A stretch of 64,000 bases of DNA, taken from NCBI RefSeq assembly GCF_000981585.1, contig NZ_LN831776.1, forward strand, positions 3,517,187 to 3,581,186, read 5' to 3'. The position numbers and the translations under genes were made by a program. The DNA is from Paenibacillus riograndensis SBR5 (GTDB taxonomy: Bacteria; Bacillota; Bacilli; Paenibacillales; Paenibacillaceae). Positions 1-8,771 of this stretch are shown in pieces. Below the pieces are notes generated by a model. The model was not told the DNA's origin, did no database searches, and saw only the letters and a program-made list of their open reading frames with translations. Position 1 is the first letter of the stretch. The number at the start of each line of letters is the position of its first letter.

Positions 1-927
1 AGTAATGATGACTGCGGCAAGTGAGTACCAGAGTGCGTCACCGCCCAAGGACAGCGGATCAATCGTCAGCCCGAAGCTGAAGAAGAAGATGGCTCCGAAA
101 AAGTCGCGGAAGGGAATCACCAGCTTCTCAATCCGCTTGACATGCTCGGTTTCGGCGAGCACCAGTCCGACGAGCAATGCACCGATGGCTTCAGCCACAT
201 GAATGGTCTCGGAGAAGCCGGCGATCAGAAAGAGCGCAGCGAAGATGACGAGCGCAAAAAGCTCACCGGAGCGGATATTCAGTACCCGGTTCAGCCAGGG
301 TACCAGCTTGCGGCCAATGACCAGCAGCGCCAGCATATACCCCAGCGCGATCAGCGCGGACAGCAGTACGCCTCCTAATGAAGAGGAGCCGCTGAGGACC
401 AGACCGGACAGAATGGAAATGTAGACGGCGAGGAAAACATCCTCAAACATGATGATCCCGAGAATCATCTCGGTTTCGGGGTTGGCGGTGCGCTTGAGAT
501 CGACCAGCACCTTGGCGACGATTGCACTGGAGGAAATGGTCGTAATCCCGGCGATCACGAGGATCTCCTCCAGCGGGAATCCGAGTCCCCAGCCGAGGAC
601 AAGTCCGAGCGTAAAGTTGATCAGAATGTAGATGGTTCCGCCCGTGACAATCGAGCGTCCGGCTTTGACGAGGCGGCCTACGGAAAACTCCAGGCCCAGA
701 TAGAACAAGAGGAAGAGGACACCGATCCGGCCCATAAATTCTATCAGGGCGGCGCTCTCGATGAAACGGAAGTCCAGGTGCCATATTTTGAAGGCATGCG
801 GGCCTACAGCCATGCCGATCAGAATGTAGAACGGAATTACGGAAAAACGCAGCTTGGTGGAGACCAGACCGGCAAGGGCGATCAGCACCAGTGCGAGGCC
901 GACTTCAAATACGATATAATGATTCAT
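1..927 (-). CDS. khtU: K+/H+ antiporter membrane subunit KhtU (CPA2 family), C-terminus cut by window edge
   Basis: Reading the minus strand from ATG at 927 gives 309 open codons running off position 1, so the C-terminal part is missing. The protein is a chain of hydrophobic helices typical of the KefB/CPA2 cation:proton antiporters: an early helix with GMAVGPHAF, then LLFYLGLEFSVGRL and FGAIFFFSFGLTIDP, all family hallmarks. In Bacillus subtilis KhtU is the K+/H+ exchanging subunit in the plasma membrane and is gated by the soluble subunit KhtT. Here khtT lies immediately upstream with 3 bases between its stop codon and this start, so the two are co-translated. The long plus-strand frame over this region is antisense shadow. 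The family assignment is firm; the K+ preference is inferred from the khtT partner. Confidence 0.9.
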   Translation of the reverse strand, partial: MNHYIVFEVGLALVLIALAGLVSTKLRFSVIPFYILIGMAVGPHAFKIWHLDFRFIESAALIEFMGRIGVLFLLFYLGLEFSVGRLVKAGRSIVTGGTIYILINFTLGLVLGWGLGFPLEEILVIAGITTISSSAIVAKVLVDLKRTANPETEMILGIIMFEDVFLAVYISILSGLVLSGSSSLGGVLLSALIALGYMLALLVIGRKLVPWLNRVLNIRSGELFALVIFAALFLIAGFSETIHVAEAIGALLVGLVLAETEHVKRIEKLVIPFRDFFGAIFFFSFGLTIDPLSLGGDALWYSLAAVIIT

Positions 928-930
928 CCA

Positions 931-1434
931 TTAACCACATCCGTTCCGCAGAATGTGTTTGAACTGTTTGTGCTGATGTCTTTCCCCGGCCGCAACAACG
1001 GTGCACTCTGCAGGCAGCAACACTTCCGGGCCGGGATTGATGTGTTTTTGATGGTTTTTCTCAATAATCGCAATAATGGTGATCCCTGCGCGGGCACGGA
1101 TATCCAATTCGCCGATGCTGTGTCCGATGCATTTGAAGTCCTGCTCCAGCCGGTACCATTCGATAATCAGGTCGTCCAGGGCTACCTCGATGGATTCCAG
1201 AGCTTTTGGTTTATAGGTAATTCCCCCGACGATAGCGGAGATATACCGCGCTTCATCATCGTCCAATGTAATCATGGAGATGCTCTGGTCCGGGTCGTCA
1301 TATTCAAAATGGTACAGCTCGCGTCTGCCGTCATCATGGACGATCACGACCAGTTTATCGCCGCTGCGCGTCTGCATCACGAACTTTTTGCCGATTCCCG
1401 GCAAATCCGATTCTCTATAATTCATGAAGTTCAA
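931..1434 (-). CDS. khtT: KhtT-type regulatory subunit of K+/H+ antiporter (TrkA-C domain)
   Basis: This 167-residue soluble protein has an N-terminal domain of about 80 residues (start [18 protein letters not shown]) and a C-terminal RCK_C/TrkA-C domain of about 80 residues containing the usual [20 protein letters not shown] pattern followed by [19 protein letters not shown]. In the KhtTU system the C-terminal domain binds a ligand and controls the membrane exchanger. It is translated from ATG 1434 after a GGAGG ribosome site (ACTGGAGGATTG) and is followed after 3 bases by khtU. Length matches B. subtilis KhtT (about 165 residues). A 12-base sequence ATAATTCATGAA occurs twice around its start (1417-1428 and 1465-1476), possibly an operator. 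Confidence 0.88.
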   Translation of the reverse strand: MNFMNYRESDLPGIGKKFVMQTRSGDKLVVIVHDDGRRELYHFEYDDPDQSISMITLDDDEARYISAIVGGITYKPKALESIEVALDDLIIEWYRLEQDFKCIGHSIGELDIRARAGITIIAIIEKNHQKHINPGPEVLLPAECTVVAAGERHQHKQFKHILRNGCG

Positions 1435-1518
1435 TCCTCCAGTTGGATGTCATTTAGTAGCTTCATAATTCATGAAAATAAATGCAAGGTATTGCATATC
1501 GTATCGGGTGATTGGTCA

Positions 1519-1875
1519 TTATCTGCCCACATAATGCGAGGTATATTTAAGCGGATACAGCAGCAGCCGCTTCTTGATCAAATAAATAATGGGACACAGC
1601 GATACTGCAGGCACTGTGGCGGAAGTCACCGGTGCCTGCGGCGGGGTGATCCCGGAATAGTTCAGGCGCTGAGGCGGAAGAACTTTTGACTGCGCCGGAT
1701 GAGTACGGATTGGCTGAATCATTTTATGCCCGTAGTGTTCAATTTCATTGCGGGTATGCTCTTCCCCGCCGCTGTCAGGAACCTGAAAATTTACCGTCAG
1801 CAAGGACAGCAGCAGCAGAGGAACAAGAACGAATCTTAGCCGCTTAAACAGGGGGGAACGCGCTATATATGTCAT
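1519..1875 (-). CDS. small membrane-anchored or secreted protein upstream of khtTU, unknown function
   Basis: I do not recognise this 118-residue protein. It starts at ATG 1875 behind an exceptionally complete Shine-Dalgarno sequence (TAAGGAGGTGATCC), which argues that it is a real, well-translated gene. Residues 8-28 form a basic-then-hydrophobic segment (KRLRF followed by VLVPLLLLSLLTVNF) that could be a signal peptide or membrane anchor; the middle is proline- and threonine-rich; near the C-terminus there is a second hydrophobic and basic stretch (LCPIIYLIKKRLLLYPL). It lies 84 bp upstream of khtT on the same strand. In B. subtilis a small gene (khtS) also precedes khtT, but I cannot show that the two are related. 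Confidence 0.6.
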   Translation of the reverse strand: MTYIARSPLFKRLRFVLVPLLLLSLLTVNFQVPDSGGEEHTRNEIEHYGHKMIQPIRTHPAQSKVLPPQRLNYSGITPPQAPVTSATVPAVSLCPIIYLIKKRLLLYPLKYTSHYVGR

Positions 1876-2053
1876 CCCGGGATCACCTCCTTACTGTATC
1901 TTGTATAGTAACCATAACATACGATCTTGGGGTGAGCCAAATCGGATCCCGATTTTTTTGCGGAAAATAAGCGCGAAAAAACGAAACCGGACCAGATATA
2001 CCGCGTAATTCGTAGTAAAATTAACTTTTTAAAATCAATTTGCAGAGGAAGAG

Positions 2054-2146
2054 ATGAATTTGAACGGATGGGGCAGTTTTAACGCTTTTGATGATTTCCA
2101 GCCGCTCAGCTATCAGAGAACCCGGTTCAAAGGGTTTGTGCGGTAA
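2054..2146 (+). CDS. possible 30-residue ORF beside the ATPase remnant
   Basis: An ATG at 2054 follows an AGAGGA ribosome-site-like sequence and opens a 30-codon frame ending with TAA at 2146 (starts [16 protein letters not shown]). It has no resemblance that I recognise and lies directly before a decayed P-type ATPase fragment, so it may be the remnant of a 5' end or chance. Confidence 0.2.
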   Translation: MNLNGWGSFNAFDDFQPLSYQRTRFKGFVR

Positions 2147-2187
2147 AACTCCATGTAACGAGGAAAGCTTGTATCTTGATATTGGGG

Positions 2188-2673
2188 AAGGAGCTGCCAA
2201 ATTGGGAGTATGCGTTGTGATTTTTGCCGTCGGTTTGCTGGAGGGCCGGGAGCTGCTGGATATGCTGCTGACCTCTATATCGCTCGCCGTAGCCGCTATT
2301 CCCGAAGGGCTGCCCGCCATCGTTACCATCATTCTGGCGCTTGGTGTGCAGCGGATGGCCAAACGCAAGGCGATTATCCGCAAGCTCCCGGCGGTGGAGA
2401 CGCTGGGCAGCACGGAAATTATCTGCTCGGATAAGACCGGAACGCTGGCCCTGAACAAAATGACGGTGGAGAAGCTGTATGTAGACGGGCAAAAGGTGGA
2501 TGCCGGCTCGTCCATTGACGGGCTTCAAGGCCGTGAACGGCTGGTGCAGGCGATGACGCTCTGCAATGACTCCGCAAGCTGATGACAACAGTCCATGAGG
2601 TGGAAGACGGCCGGTTCGGGGTGCTGACCAAAGGCGCACCCGATGTGCTTCTTTCCAGAACTGGTGAAGATAG
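2188..2673 (+). pseudogene. remnant of a P-type cation (Ca2+-type) ATPase
   Basis: Two fragments of a PacL/Ca2+-ATPase-like protein are visible in different frames. The first (2188-2572) carries the membrane-helix-4 signature IPEGLP and the phosphorylation motif DKTGT. The second (from about 2570) carries RKLMTTVHE and the nucleotide-binding motif KGAPDVLL. In intact family members these two parts are separated by more sequence, so CNDS joined directly to RKLMTTV looks like an internal deletion that also shifted the frame. The N-terminal actuator region and first helices, and everything after KGAPDVLLSRTGED including the hinge and C-terminal helices, are absent. After the DKTGT motif the usual TLTQNKMTV reads TLALNKMTV. 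The fragment cannot encode a working pump. Confidence 0.85.
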
Positions 2674-2712
2674 GGCTGCGGATCAGCGGAAAAAGCAAAA
2701 CCTGGGACTGAT

Positions 2713-2771
2713 CAAAAAAATGCAAGGAGATCTTGAGCTTCGGCTGTCCGAAGACGGGATCTCCTTGCATT
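2713..2771 (-). terminator. rho-independent terminator of the NlpC/P60 gene
   Basis: Perfect 14-bp arms (2719-2732 and 2758-2771, GATCTCCTTGCATT) are followed on the minus strand by seven T residues. It lies just downstream of the minus-strand hydrolase gene. Confidence 0.85.
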
Positions 2772-2797
2772 GTTGTTGGGGCCAAGCTGGGGGCGGG

Positions 2798-3724
2798 TTA
2801 GAGCACTCTCTGCATATGCAGGATGACATTGCTCCAATAGCCGCTGTCCAGGTCGCTGATCTGCACGCCCGGATCACCCCAGGTATGAATGAACTTGCCG
2901 TTACCGATATAGATGCCGACATGTCCCGGAATGGCATCACTCTCAAAACGCCCGGGCACTGTGAAGAAGATCAGATCGCCGATTTCAAGTTCACTGCGGC
3001 TGACCCGTCTGCCCAGATTATCCTGGTCTTTGGCTAGACGGGGCAGATCCACCCCGAATTTTTTGAAGACATGCCGGGTGAACGAGGAACAGTCGAACCG
3101 GTGGGTCTCTTCGTACGGGCCTGCACCGAATTCATAAGGGACGCCCAGGTACTTCTTGGCGTAGGCAACCAGCTCGCTGCTGTCCGCAGCAGACAGACTC
3201 TGAATACGCAGGGACTTTGGCTGTTCAGTTGTCCCGGCATGTCCGCTATCCTTATGGTCCGAAGGGGAAGCAATGTTGATCTCACCGGTACTCGGGTTCC
3301 AGCCGACCTCTGTTTGCAGCAGCTTGGACAATGCCGTTGGCGTGATATAAAGCTGGCCATTCCTCCGCACTGGGGCATCCGGCAGCGTTATCTTTTCTCC
3401 CAAAGAGAACACCTGGGCAGAATCGGGGTGAAGCATGTACATGACGTCGGTATAACCGATTTTGGCATAACCGCCGCTGGCGGTGTCATCCTTCATCCGG
3501 TAGCCGATGGACGCTGCTGCAGGTTTCAAAGGAATCCAATATTTCCCCTGCCTGTCGGTGAAGGAGGATTTTTCATAGTAGCTCCCTGAGAGCGTTCCGG
3601 CAGGTGTCACGGAATTGACCTTTGGTTTCTGGCCGGGTTTATTGTAGCTGCAAGCGGTAATAGATACCATGGCCGAAGTCAGCAAAACAGCGGCGGCAAT
3701 GGTTTTAACAGATTTCAAGGTCAT
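2798..3724 (-). CDS. NlpC/P60 cell-wall hydrolase lipoprotein with N-terminal stalk-like domain
   Basis: A predicted exported peptidoglycan endopeptidase of 308 residues. I chose ATG 3724 because GGAG lies 9 bases upstream; longer starts exist at 3739 and 3802. Residues 1-25 form a signal peptide ending in SITAC, a plausible lipobox with Cys25. Residues 40-150 resemble a copper-amine-oxidase N-terminal (stalk) domain with LPDAPVRRNGQLYITPTALS. Residues 180-308 are the NlpC/P60 fold, with catalytic Cys212 in FDCSSF, His268 in PGHVGIYIG and a third conserved His280 in KFIHTW. Enzymes of this family cut between D-glutamate and the diamino acid of stem peptides. The gene stands alone with its own terminator. 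Divergent transcription is to the ABC operon at 4056. Confidence 0.9.
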   Translation of the reverse strand: MTLKSVKTIAAAVLLTSAMVSITACSYNKPGQKPKVNSVTPAGTLSGSYYEKSSFTDRQGKYWIPLKPAAASIGYRMKDDTASGGYAKIGYTDVMYMLHPDSAQVFSLGEKITLPDAPVRRNGQLYITPTALSKLLQTEVGWNPSTGEINIASPSDHKDSGHAGTTEQPKSLRIQSLSAADSSELVAYAKKYLGVPYEFGAGPYEETHRFDCSSFTRHVFKKFGVDLPRLAKDQDNLGRRVSRSELEIGDLIFFTVPGRFESDAIPGHVGIYIGNGKFIHTWGDPGVQISDLDSGYWSNVILHMQRVL

Positions 3725-4055
3725 TTTGGCACGCTCCATGTTCAAACTGTAAGTAAAGTTTGCGCGTCCGGGTATTTTTTTATGTAGAGGGGCCGAAGGC
3801 AATCTATGTCAAAGCAACTCTGTTTGAAGCTGTCCATTGTCCATCTTTGTGCGTTTATTGTAAATAGTGGTGGTACCTAAGTGATTGACGGAAAATCAAC
3901 CTTTATATAAGATAAGTTTATTATAGTTACGATTTGGTGCGGGTTTCGCGGGGACTTTTCGCTTTAATGCTTTTATAGATAAAAGCAATAATGCTGAGTC
4001 GCTGATACCTGGACACGCGCTGAATCCGTAAAAAGAAGAAGAGGGGTTTAATAGG

Positions 4056-5078
4056 ATGAAAACAAAAAAGATATGGCTTGGGTTAAGCCTAAGTCTGATG
4101 CTGGCGGCTACCGCCTGCGGCACAAACAATAAAACGGCAGACTCGGGAAGCTCTGACACGAAATCCTACAAAATTGCCATCTCCCAGTATGTAGAGCACC
4201 CCTCGCTGGATGCGACCAGAGAAGGATTCCTGGCGGCGCTGAAAGACGCCGGAATCGTGGAAGGCGAGAATCTGAAGGTGGATCTGGAGAATGCCCAGGC
4301 AGACGCATCCAATAACCTGTCCATCGCCCAAAAGATTGCCGCAGACAAAAATGATCTCGTGCTGGGGATTGCCACCCCTTCGGCACAGGCTTTAGTACAG
4401 GCGGGAAGCAAGGACACACCGGTGCTGTTCGCGGCAGTAACCGATCCGGTCGACGCCAAGATCGTAACGGATCTGGAGCATCCCGGCGGCAATGTATCCG
4501 GAGCGTCAGACACTAACCCGGAGGCGACCACCCGCCTGATGACCTTCATCTCCGAGCAGTTCCCAAATGTCAAAAAGCTGGGTCTGATCATCAATGAAGG
4601 GGAGCCGAATGCGGTAGTTATGGCTGAGACTGCGAAGAAAGAGCTGGACAAGCATGGCATCGAGCTGGTCAAAGCGGCAATCACCAACACTTCAGAAGTA
4701 AAACAGGCGGCAGAGTCGCTTGTTGGCCGTGTGGACGCTTTGTACATTACGCTGGACAACTCGGTCGTAAGCGCAGTTGACACGATCATTCAGACTGCCA
4801 ATGATAACAAAATCCCTTTTTTCTCGGCAGACCGCGATACGGTGGAGAAGGGGGCTTTTGCAACCGTGGGCTTCAAATATTATGATCATGGCTACCAGGT
4901 AGGCCAGATGGCTGTGGAGGTGCTGAAGAACGGTGCCAAGCCGGGAGACATGAAGGTGGCTATGCAGGAGAAGCTGGATCTTATCATTAACTTAAAAGCT
5001 GCGGCGGCGCAAGGTGTTGAAGTGACGGATGCCATGAAGGCCAAAGTATCCGATCCGGACAACAATATTATTCAATAA
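4056..5078 (+). CDS. ABC transporter substrate-binding lipoprotein (COG2984, TrpX-like)
   Basis: This 340-residue extracellular binding protein starts at ATG 4056 after GAGGGG. Its signal peptide ends in LAATAC with lipid-modified Cys21. The mature part has the PF04392 ABC_sub_bind pattern: ISQYVEHPSLDATREGF near the N-terminus, VLFAAVTDPVDAKIV in the middle and a periplasmic-binding-protein type I fold. It begins a three-gene unit with the permease and the ATPase below. Family members are annotated as tryptophan/tyrosine or uncharacterised importers; the ligand cannot be read from sequence. A hairpin (5096-5120) between this gene and the permease probably lets the binding protein be made in excess. 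Confidence 0.9.
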   Translation: MKTKKIWLGLSLSLMLAATACGTNNKTADSGSSDTKSYKIAISQYVEHPSLDATREGFLAALKDAGIVEGENLKVDLENAQADASNNLSIAQKIAADKNDLVLGIATPSAQALVQAGSKDTPVLFAAVTDPVDAKIVTDLEHPGGNVSGASDTNPEATTRLMTFISEQFPNVKKLGLIINEGEPNAVVMAETAKKELDKHGIELVKAAITNTSEVKQAAESLVGRVDALYITLDNSVVSAVDTIIQTANDNKIPFFSADRDTVEKGAFATVGFKYYDHGYQVGQMAVEVLKNGAKPGDMKVAMQEKLDLIINLKAAAAQGVEVTDAMKAKVSDPDNNIIQ

Positions 5079-5095
5079 ATTATAGACATTATAAT

Positions 5096-5120
5096 GGGGT
5101 GCTTCCGCAGGGAACGCCCC
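5096..5120 (+). other. intercistronic hairpin between binding protein and permease
   Basis: GGGGTG-c-TTCC pairs with GGAACGCCCC around a GCAG loop, with no T run after it. Such hairpins after binding-protein genes commonly stabilise the upstream mRNA. Confidence 0.5.
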
Positions 5121-5146
5121 TTGCCGCTTGAGGGAGGAAGTCAGCG

Positions 5147-6070
5147 ATGGTTGATTCAATACTTGGAGCCGTGGAAATGGGCTTGCTGTATGCTTTTATG
5201 GCTTTAGGGGTATATATTACATTCCGTATTCTTGATTTTCCGGATTTGACTGTGGATGGAAGCTTCACGACCGGCGGAGCGATTGCCGCAGTGATGATCA
5301 CGCACGGCTATTCGCCATGGCTGGCAACGGTCTGTGCGCTGGCGGGAGGAATGGCAGCGGGGATGTGTACCGGACTGCTGCACACCAAGGGGAAGATTAA
5401 TGGCCTGCTGTCCGGGATTCTGATGATGATAGCACTGTATTCCATTAACCTGCGGATTCTGGTGAAGCCCAATGTGTCTCTGATGGGGGAGGATTCCCTA
5501 TTTACCTCCATTAATCCGCTGCTGGTGATGCCCTTTGTGATGATTGCCGTCAAAATCCTGCTGGATCTGTTCCTGCGCACCGATCTGGGTCTGGCCCTGC
5601 GGGCTACCGGAGACAATGCACGGATGATACGCAGCTTCGGGGTGAACACGGATACGACAACGATTCTTGGAATCAGCCTGTCCAATGGGATGGTGGCATT
5701 ATCGGGTGCGCTGATCGCGCAATATTCTTCCTTTGCCGATTCCACAATGGGGATAGGCATGATCGTTATCGGGCTGGCTTCGGTCATAATCGGCGAGGCG
5801 ATTTTTGGAGCCGGAAATGTGTTCCGGGCAACCCTGGCCGTCGTCCTGGGCTCCATCGTCTACCGTATCGTTGTGGCGCTGGCCCTGCGGGTTCCTTGGC
5901 TGCAGGCTTCGGATCTGAAGCTGATTACCGCAATCATTGTTATTATTGCACTGGTCTTCCCGTCGATCCAGCGTTTCATGAAGCAGAACCGCTTGGCGCG
6001 CAGACGCAGCATAGAGCTTGCCAATCAGGCGCTGGCTAAGAAAGGGGGGGCAGCGGATGCTAAAGCTTGA
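5147..6070 (+). CDS. ABC transporter permease (COG4120)
   Basis: A 307-residue integral membrane protein with about eight hydrophobic segments, beginning at ATG 5147 after GGGAGGAAG. The N-terminal stretch DFPDLTVDGSFTTGGA and the cytoplasmic ATRATGDN-type loop (LALRATGDNARMIRSFGV) are characteristic of the branched-chain-type permease subfamily that pairs with COG2984 binding proteins. It forms the membrane channel of this importer. Its last 14 bases overlap the start of the ATPase gene, so translation of the two is coupled. The positively charged C-terminus (RLARRRSIELANQAL) is cytoplasmic. Confidence 0.9.
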   Translation: MVDSILGAVEMGLLYAFMALGVYITFRILDFPDLTVDGSFTTGGAIAAVMITHGYSPWLATVCALAGGMAAGMCTGLLHTKGKINGLLSGILMMIALYSINLRILVKPNVSLMGEDSLFTSINPLLVMPFVMIAVKILLDLFLRTDLGLALRATGDNARMIRSFGVNTDTTTILGISLSNGMVALSGALIAQYSSFADSTMGIGMIVIGLASVIIGEAIFGAGNVFRATLAVVLGSIVYRIVVALALRVPWLQASDLKLITAIIVIIALVFPSIQRFMKQNRLARRRSIELANQALAKKGGAADAKA

Positions 6071-6851
6071 CCATGTCTCCAAGCTGTTCAATCCGGGCAC
6101 CCCGGATGAGAAAATCGCGCTGCTCGGTATTGACCTTGAGCTGCGGGCCGGTGATTTCGTAACCGTCATCGGCAGCAACGGTGCCGGGAAGTCCACACTG
6201 ATGAATGTGATTTCCGGCGTAATGAAGCCTGATCTTGGAGAAGTGCGCATTGAGGGCACTTCGATCAGCGGACAGTCCGAATTCCAGCGGGCCCGCTGGA
6301 TCGGACGGGTCTTTCAAGATCCAATGGCCGGCACGGCTCCGCATATGACGATCGAGGAGAATCTGGCGATGGCCTACAAGCGGGGCCAGAGCCGGGGCTT
6401 GTCCTTCGGCGTCTCGGCTGCACGCCGGACCCTGTTCCGGGAGCAGCTGAGCCGGCTTGGCATCGGCCTGGAGAACCGCCTGCGGGCTAAGGTAGGCCTG
6501 CTCTCCGGCGGAGAGCGGCAGGCGCTGAGCCTGCTTATGGCGACCTTCACCCAGCCGCAGATTCTGCTGCTGGATGAGCATACAGCCGCGCTTGATCCCG
6601 CGCGCGCGGAGCTGATCACCCGCTTAACCGAGTCCATCGTCCGTGAACTGAAGCTGACGACACTGATGGTTACCCATAACATGGAGCAGGCTATCCGTCT
6701 CGGAAACCGGCTGATTATGATGGATAAGGGAAGCATTATTCTGGACATCGATGAAGACCGCAAGCAGGATCTCACTGTAGAGCGGCTGCTCGGTGAATTC
6801 GAGGGCATCAGCGGACATAAGCTGGCGGATGACCGGATGATGCTGGGGTAA
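6057..6851 (+). CDS. ABC transporter ATP-binding protein (COG1101)
   Basis: The 264-residue ATPase energises the importer encoded just upstream. Visible motifs are Walker A GSNGAGKST (residues 39-47), the signature LSGGERQ (149-155), Walker B ILLLDEH (169-175) and the switch histidine in VTHNMEQA. The DEHTAALDP variant of Walker B is typical of COG1101 proteins. The start at ATG 6057 is chosen because the G-rich sequence AAAGGGGGGG lies a few bases upstream and it overlaps the permease end; a longer start at 6018 would bury it in the permease. A terminator follows at 6879-6923, closing a three-gene operon. Confidence 0.9.
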   Translation: MLKLDHVSKLFNPGTPDEKIALLGIDLELRAGDFVTVIGSNGAGKSTLMNVISGVMKPDLGEVRIEGTSISGQSEFQRARWIGRVFQDPMAGTAPHMTIEENLAMAYKRGQSRGLSFGVSAARRTLFREQLSRLGIGLENRLRAKVGLLSGGERQALSLLMATFTQPQILLLDEHTAALDPARAELITRLTESIVRELKLTTLMVTHNMEQAIRLGNRLIMMDKGSIILDIDEDRKQDLTVERLLGEFEGISGHKLADDRMMLG

Positions 6852-6878
6852 GTATAGCTGGGCATAGAGAACAATCCA

Positions 6879-6923
6879 AAACTTGGATGCAGTCAAATGT
6901 GACTGCTTTTCCAAGTTTTTTTT
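6879..6923 (+). terminator. terminator of the COG2984/4120/1101 ABC operon
   Basis: AACTTGGATGCAGTCA pairs with TGACTGCTTTTCCAAGTT around a short loop, followed by eight T residues. Confidence 0.85.
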
Positions 6924-6974
6924 GGTATATATTTCTATGAGTGAAGAATCCACAAAGAAAGCGGAGTGATCGGT

Positions 6975-8771
6975 ATGTTGTTTTACAAAAATAATAGCGC
7001 TTTCAAAAACCCGGGAATCTTTAACAAAATGATTATGCTGATTTCGTTTTTGCTGCTCCTGTCCTTTTTGTTCTCTTTAATCTTCCTCCAGTACGTCTAC
7101 CGTATTTATGACCGCCAGATTTATGAGAAGGCTTCAGAGGTGCTGGGGATGTCCTCGGTCAGTATTGAGAACGAGCTGAAGGAGCTGGAGCAGCTGTCGT
7201 TCACGGTGGTGGCGGATGAACAAATTCAGAACTGCCTGCGGCAGCTTTTGGACAATCCTTCGCCTTATGAGAGGCAAGTGCTGCATAACAGGATTATCAA
7301 CCGGCTTGTGGCCTTTGCGGGTGCGGAGAAATATGTCTATTCGATGATTCTGATGGATGCCAATGACGGTGTGATGACGGCCGGCAACCGGGAGTGGCTG
7401 TCTGAAACACTGCAGGATCAGCTCAGACCGCTCGCTATCGCAGGTGCCGGAAGCAACATCTGGTACACCCAGGGCAGTAAAAACTCACTGCTCGCCGTAC
7501 GGCAGATTAAATCGTATACCGGGTCCACCTTCACCCTGGATAATCTGGGGACCCTTGTCATACGTATCCGCGTCGAGCGGATTATTGACGACAGCACCAG
7601 CATTGCCGGGGATGGCGGGCAACTGATCGTAGTGGATAAGGGGACCGGAAGGTCCGTTTATCCCGGAGAACCGCTGCTGCTCCCCGGGGAACTGGCCGGA
7701 GAAGTACAGCGCCCTGAAGCGTATAGGACCGTCGGCTACAGCAAGGGCACTTATTTTGTTGCCAAGACGAATTCCTCTTATATGGACTGGACCTACATCA
7801 ATGCTACCCCGTTTAATGAAATGTTCCGGCAAATCACGTTTGTCAAAAGGCTGGTTGTGATTATTTTTGGCTGTATCCTGCTGTTGGGTCTGCTGCTGGG
7901 ATACAGGCTTGCACGAAGTATAGTGCGGCCCGTCTCCAAGCTGACGGAGAAGATGCGGCGGATCGAAAAGGGGGACCTCGACAATCTGGAGGAGCAGGCG
8001 CTCGGTTTTGTCTCGCAGACTGCGCAGGATGAAGTAAGCCAGCTGAACCGGACCTTCCAAATGATGATCCGCCGCATCCGGGAGCTGATCGATGAGAATT
8101 ATGCCAAGCAGCTGGTGATCCGGGAAACTGAATTGAAGGCGCTTCAGGCACAGATCAACCCCCATTTTCTGTACAATACGCTGGAATCCATCAATTGGCT
8201 GGCGAAGGTCAACAAACAGAAGCAGATATCAGATATGGTCGAAGCGCTGGGGTTCCTGCTGCGCAGCTCAATCGGACTGAAGGATCCGCTCATTTCATTG
8301 GAAAAGGAGCTGAGCATCGTCCGCAGCTATGTGATTATCCAGCGGACGCGCTTTGAGGAACGGCTTGATTTCCGGCTGGATGTGCCGGACGGTCTGCTGG
8401 ATGCGCTGGTTCCCAAGCTCACCCTGCAGCCGCTGGTGGAGAATGCGATCCGTTATGCGCTGGAGCCGAACATCGAGCCGTGCGTCATTTCAATCTCCAT
8501 TTCCCGCACGGAGGATGGCCTGGATCTGAGGGTCAGTGACAACGGGCCGGGCATGACCGCTGATTTCATCCGCGGGCTGGAGCAGGGCCGGATTCAGACA
8601 CGCGGCGAGGGGATTGGACTGGCGAATATCGCGGAGCGCATCCAGATTGTTTTTGGGCAGGAATGGGGAACAGAGATTGAGAGCAGACCCGGCGAAGGCA
8701 CGACGATTCATGTGCATATTCCGTATGTGAGAGGAGAATACAGACATGTACAAACTGCTTCTGGTAGATGA
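6975..8771 (+). CDS. YesM-family sensor histidine kinase of sugar system 1
   Basis: A 598-residue membrane kinase. ATG 6975 is preferred because GGAG lies 8 bases upstream; a GTG at 6966 is an alternative. Two membrane helices (about residues 19-40 and 285-305) bracket an extracellular sensing domain of roughly 240 residues. A HAMP segment follows (RSIVRPVSKLTEKMRRIEKG), then the His_kinase domain with phospho-acceptor His in QINPHFLYNTLE, and a HATPase_c domain with ENAIRY, DNGPGM and GEGIGLANI. It overlaps the response-regulator gene by 26 bases, so the pair is coupled. By position it should control the sugar importer downstream at 10.5-13.6 kb; the stimulus is unknown. Confidence 0.92.
   Translation: MLFYKNNSAFKNPGIFNKMIMLISFLLLLSFLFSLIFLQYVYRIYDRQIYEKASEVLGMSSVSIENELKELEQLSFTVVADEQIQNCLRQLLDNPSPYERQVLHNRIINRLVAFAGAEKYVYSMILMDANDGVMTAGNREWLSETLQDQLRPLAIAGAGSNIWYTQGSKNSLLAVRQIKSYTGSTFTLDNLGTLVIRIRVERIIDDSTSIAGDGGQLIVVDKGTGRSVYPGEPLLLPGELAGEVQRPEAYRTVGYSKGTYFVAKTNSSYMDWTYINATPFNEMFRQITFVKRLVVIIFGCILLLGLLLGYRLARSIVRPVSKLTEKMRRIEKGDLDNLEEQALGFVSQTAQDEVSQLNRTFQMMIRRIRELIDENYAKQLVIRETELKALQAQINPHFLYNTLESINWLAKVNKQKQISDMVEALGFLLRSSIGLKDPLISLEKELSIVRSYVIIQRTRFEERLDFRLDVPDGLLDALVPKLTLQPLVENAIRYALEPNIEPCVISISISRTEDGLDLRVSDNGPGMTADFIRGLEQGRIQTRGEGIGLANIAERIQIVFGQEWGTEIESRPGEGTTIHVHIPYVRGEYRHVQTASGR

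Noticed and set aside
778..1689. 303-codon open frame on the plus strand
   Set aside because: It is antisense to khtU, khtT and the small upstream gene, which have clear family motifs and ribosome sites; the plus frame has neither.
1876..1893. GGATCACCTCCTTAC on the plus strand, identical to a 16S rRNA 3' end
   Set aside because: It is simply the complement of the strong ribosome site of the minus-strand gene at 1875; no rRNA sequence precedes it.
3866..3880. GGTGGTACC resembling the T-box antiterminator core, upstream of the COG2984 operon
   Set aside because: No specifier-loop structure, no flanking terminator/antiterminator pair, and it is 180 bp from the gene; probably chance.
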